A stretch of 64,000 nt of DNA from positions 1,116,001-1,180,000 of the forward strand of contig OX465286.1 of assembly GCA_949987705.1 (NCBI GenBank), written 5' to 3'. Of the stretch, positions 61,037 to 64,000 are shown piece after piece. This DNA is from Thereva unica. Lineage: Eukaryota; Arthropoda; Insecta; Diptera; Therevidae. Position numbers and translations under genes: made by a program. The stretch's first letter is position 1; every line of letters starts with the position of its first letter. A model generated the notes under the pieces. The model ran no database searches, had not been told where the DNA came from, and worked only from the letters and a program-made list of their open reading frames with translations.

Positions 61037-61545
61037 TTTGAAAATTTTCCGGTTTTGGGAAAATTCTGGAGTGGCCCTTTTTTGGATGGGAAATTGTTAG
61101 GGACCTCCCAGGGAGGCTGTGAATTCAATCCCACCCCGGGCTGACCAGTATTTCCCGAGATAATGGGCATTCTGCAGCCCCCCTTGGGGAAATCACAAAA
61201 GAGGGGATAACTCCCGAACCCCTTGGAATTTCTGGACCAAATAAAGTGCGCTGAACTCGGGGGAGCGAGCCCTTTCCAACGATACCCCATTCATTAGGAT
61301 CCCAGCACTTTCGTGAAATCGACCAAAAATATCCCAAGGAGTACCCCTTTGAAAATTTTCCGGTTTTGGGAAAATTCTGGAGTGGGCCTTTTTTGGATGG
61401 GAAATTGTTAGGGACCTCCCAGGGAGGCTGTGAATTCAATCCCACCCCGGGCTGACCAGTATTTCCCGAGATAATGGGCATTCTGCAGCCCCCCTTGGGG
61501 AAATCACAAAAGAGGGGATAACTCCCGAACCCCTTGGAATTTCTG

Positions 61546-61852
61546 GACCAAATAAAGTGCGCTGAACTCGGGGGAGCGAGCCCTTTCCAACGATACCCCA
61601 TTCATTAAGATCCCAGCACTTTCGTGAAATCGACCAAAAATACCCCAAGGGCCCTTTGAAAATTTTCCGGTTTTGGGAAAATTCTGGAGTGGCCCTTTTT
61701 TGGATGGGAAGTTGTTAGGGACCTCCCAGGGAGGCTGTGAATTCAATCCCACCCCAGGCTGACCAGTATTTCCCGAGATAATGGGCATTCTGCAGCCCCC
61801 CTTGGGGAAATCACAAAAGAGGGGATAACTCCCGAACCCCTTGGAATTTTTG
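61546..61852. repeat. 4-bp-deleted monomer in 22-unit copy 2
   Basis: GGGCCC lies at 61649-61654. It is the last of the 11 units with this allele and the counterpart of the unit at 54793. Confidence 0.92.
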
Positions 61853-63718
61853 GACCAAATAAAGTGCGCTGAACTCGGGGGAGCGAGCCCTTTCCAACGA
61901 TACCCCATTCATTAGGATCCCAGCACTTTCGTGAAATCGACCAAAAATATCCCAAGGGGTATCCCTTTGAAAATTTTCCGGTTTTGGGAAAATTCTGGAG
62001 TGGGCCTTTTTTGGATGGGAAATTGTTAGGGACCTCCCAGGGAGGCTGTGAATTCAATCCCACCCCGGGCTGACCAGTATTTCCCGAGATAATAGGCATT
62101 CTGCAGCCCCCCTTGGGGAAATCACAAAAGAGGGGATAACTCCCGAACCCCATGAAATTTCTGGACCAAATAAAGTGCGCTGAACTCAGGGGAGCGAGCC
62201 CTTTCCAACGATACCCCATTCATTAAGATCCCAGCACTTTCGTGAAATCGACCAAAAATATCCCAAGGGGTACCCCTTTGAAAATTTTCCGGTTTTGGGA
62301 AAATTCCGGAGTGGCCCTTTTTTGGATGGGAAATTGTTAGGGTCCTCCCAGGGAGTCTGTGAATTGAATCCCACCCCGGGATGACCAGTATTTCCCGAGA
62401 TAATGGGCATTCTGCAGCCCTCCTTGGGGAAATAACAAAAGAGGGGATAACTCCCGAACCCCTTGGAATTTCTGGACCAAATAAAGTGCGCTGAACTCGG
62501 GGGAGCGAGCCCTTTCCAACGATACCCCATTCATTAAGATACCAGCACTTTCGTGAAATCGACCAAAAATATCCCAAGGGGTACCCCTTTGAAAATTTTC
62601 CGGTTTTGGGAAAATTCTGGAGTGGCCCTTTTTTGGATGGGAAGTTGTTAGGGACCTCCCAGGGAGGCTGTGAATTCAATCCCGCCCCAGGCTGACCAGT
62701 ATTTCCCGAGATAATAGGCATTCTGCAGCCCCCCTTGGGGAAATCACAAAAGAGGGGATAACTCCCGAACCCCTTGGAATTTCTGGACCAAATAAAGTGC
62801 GCTGAACTCGGGGGAGCGAGCCCTTTCCAACGATACCCCATTCATTAAGATCCCAGCACTTTCGTGAAATCGACCAAAAATATCCCAAGGGGTACCCCTT
62901 TGAAAATTTTCCGGTTTTGGGAAAATTCCGGAGTGGCCCTTTTTTGGATGGGAAATTGTTAGGGTCCTCCCAGGGAGTCTGTGAATTGAATCCCACCCCG
63001 GGATGACCAGTATTTCCCGAGATTATGGGCATTCTGCAGCCCCCCTTGGGGAAATCACAAAAGAGGGGATAACTCCCGAACCCCTTGGAATTTCTGGACC
63101 AAATAAAGTGCGCTGAACTCGGGGGAGCGAGCCCTTTCCAACGATACCCCATTCATTAAGATACCAGCACTTTCGTGAAATCGACCAAAAATATCCCAAG
63201 GGGTACCCCTTTGAAAATTTTCCGGTTTTGGGAAAATTCTGGAGTGGCCCTTTTTTGGATGGGAAGTTGTTAGGGACCTCCCAGGGAGGCTGTGAATTCA
63301 ATCCCACCCCAGGCTGACCAGTATTTCCCGAGATAATAGGCATTCTGCAGCCCCCCTTGGGGAAATCACAAAAGAGGGGATAACTCCCGAACCCCTTGGA
63401 ATTTCTGGACCAAATAAAGTGCGCTGAACTCGGGGGAGCGAGCCCTTTCCAACGATACCCCATTCATTAAGATCCCAGCACTTTCGTGAAATCGACCAAA
63501 AATATCCCAAGGGGTACCCCTTTGAAAATTTTCCGGTTTTGGGAAAATTCTGGAGTGGCCCTTTTTTGGATGGGAAATTGTTAGGGACCTCCCAGGGAGG
63601 CTGTGAATTCAATCCCACCCCGGGCTGACCAGTATTTCCCGAGATAATGGGCATTCTGCAGCTACCCTTGGGGAAATCACAAAAGAGGGGATAACTCCCG
63701 AACCCCTTGGAATTTCTG

Positions 63719-64000
63719 GACAAAATAAAGTGCGCTGAACTCGGGGGAGCGAGCCCTTTCCAACGATACCCCATTCATTAAGATCCCAGCACTTTCGTGA
63801 AATCGACCAAAAATATCCCAAATTTTCCGGTTTTGGGAAAATTCTGGAGTGGCCCTTTTTTGGATGGCAAATTGTTAGGGACCTCCCAGGGAGGCTGTGA
63901 ATTCAATCCCACCCCGGGCTGACCAGTATTTCCCGAGATAATGGGCATTCTGCAGCCCCCCTTGGGGAAATCACAAAAGAGGGGATAACTCCCGAACCCC
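63719..64000. repeat. 17-bp-deleted monomer, cut by the window end
   Basis: It is the seventh unit with the 17-bp deletion (joint after base 63821), with C167 and a GACAAAA start, as in its counterpart at 56966. The window stops at offset 299, so 12 bases of the unit are missing. Confidence 0.93.

Larger units (their letters stand above)
1..64000. repeat. Satellite DNA array, 311-bp monomer, about 208 units, both ends open
   Basis: The same 311-bp unit recurs head to tail across the whole window with no inversion and no foreign insertion. Unit starts (G of GACCAAATAA) fall every 311 bp within these runs: 1-1556; 2088-3954; 4248-13578; 13751-17794; 17967-18589; 18762-21872; 22182-23737; 24044-28398; 28705; 29015-32436; 32743; 33053-35852; 36159-37403; 37710; 38020-40819; 41126-49523; 49830-52318; 52625; 52932; 53238-54793; 55100-56966; 57260-57882; 58176-58487; 58781-59092; 59386-60008; 60302-61546; 61853-63719. 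Every break between runs is an indel described separately. Units differ mainly at about 22 recurrent positions: 25, 55, 63, 108, 144, 152, 167, 170, 172, 180, 185, 193, 194, 199, 203, 209, 215, 218, 242, 274, 299 and 303. Typical pairs differ by a few to about ten bases, so identity is roughly 97% or more (estimate by eye). The family is not one I recognise. Confidence 0.99.
60855..64000. repeat. 22-unit higher-order repeat, copy 2, cut by window end (3,146 bp seen)
   Basis: It repeats the order of markers from 54102. Differences seen: three substitutions at 61009, 61021 and 61025, and an A-to-G change near 62684 (offset 210). If the copy is complete, the trimer and dimer block with 17-bp deletions should follow beyond the window. 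Confidence 0.88.

Noticed and set aside
202..63821. Many overlapping minus-strand reading frames of 70-271 codons, mostly 158 codons and spaced by 311 bp
   Set aside because: They are one reading of the repeat in rotating frames (311 is not a multiple of 3). Each overlaps the next, frames are lengthened simply when G203 changes a TGA stop to TCA, and starts vanish when G55 removes an ATG. Indels shift frames freely. There is no sign of codon-level constraint and no recognisable domain.
1..64000. CRISPR array
   Set aside because: The unit is 311 bp with no short repeat and variable spacer pattern. All parts of the unit are equally conserved.

Overview
The whole window is one uninterrupted satellite DNA array. 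A unit of 311 bp repeats head to tail, always in the same orientation, from the first base to the last. I count 208 units, the last cut by the window end. There is no unique flank, no transposon, no RNA gene and no credible protein gene. The unit is about 50% GC (155 of 311 in the reference copy) and holds about ten CpG. Several family-defining differences are CG versus TG/CA, which fits an array methylated in a eukaryotic germline. A homogeneous array of more than 64 kb with nested multi-unit duplications is typical of eukaryotic centromeric, pericentromeric or subtelomeric heterochromatin. I do not recognise the family and cannot name the organism.

Positions inside a unit are given as offsets 1-311, starting at the G of GACCAAATAA (base 1 of the window). 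Layout: (1) 1-5.8 kb, near-reference units with private alleles (G at offset 185, T at 274), one 90-bp fusion deletion and one 17-bp deletion. (2) 5.8-12.3 kb, mixed units in which most later alleles first appear, with a duplicated 622-bp dimer at 8.0-9.2 kb. (3) 12.3-25.3 kb, interleaved segmental duplications and three copies of a unit lacking 138 bp. (4) 25.3-33.4 kb, a 13-unit block of 4,038 bp present twice in tandem. (5) 31.7-41.6 kb, a 16-unit block of 4,967 bp present twice in tandem and overlapping the previous one. (6) 41.6-44.5 kb, mixed units. (7) 44.5-48.6 kb, small higher-order repeats: a 622-bp dimer twice, then a 933-bp trimer three times. (8) 48.1-52.7 kb, a 1.85-kb block copied 2,795 bp away. 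(9) 52.3-54.1 kb, three successive units with deletions at the palindrome, then mixed units. (10) 54.1-64.0 kb, a 22-unit block of 6,753 bp followed directly by the start of a second copy that runs out of the window. Inside copy 1 lies an alternation of trimers and dimers built on the 17-bp-deleted unit.

The interest lies in the array's history, which can be read base by base: unequal exchange at several scales (2, 3, 13, 16 and 22 units), short conversion-like mosaics, and a 14-bp perfect palindrome that is the site of nearly all small indels. Long reading frames exist on the minus strand only, but they are by-products of the repeat. Identity statements were made by eye at diagnostic sites and from matching conceptual translations, not by alignment.
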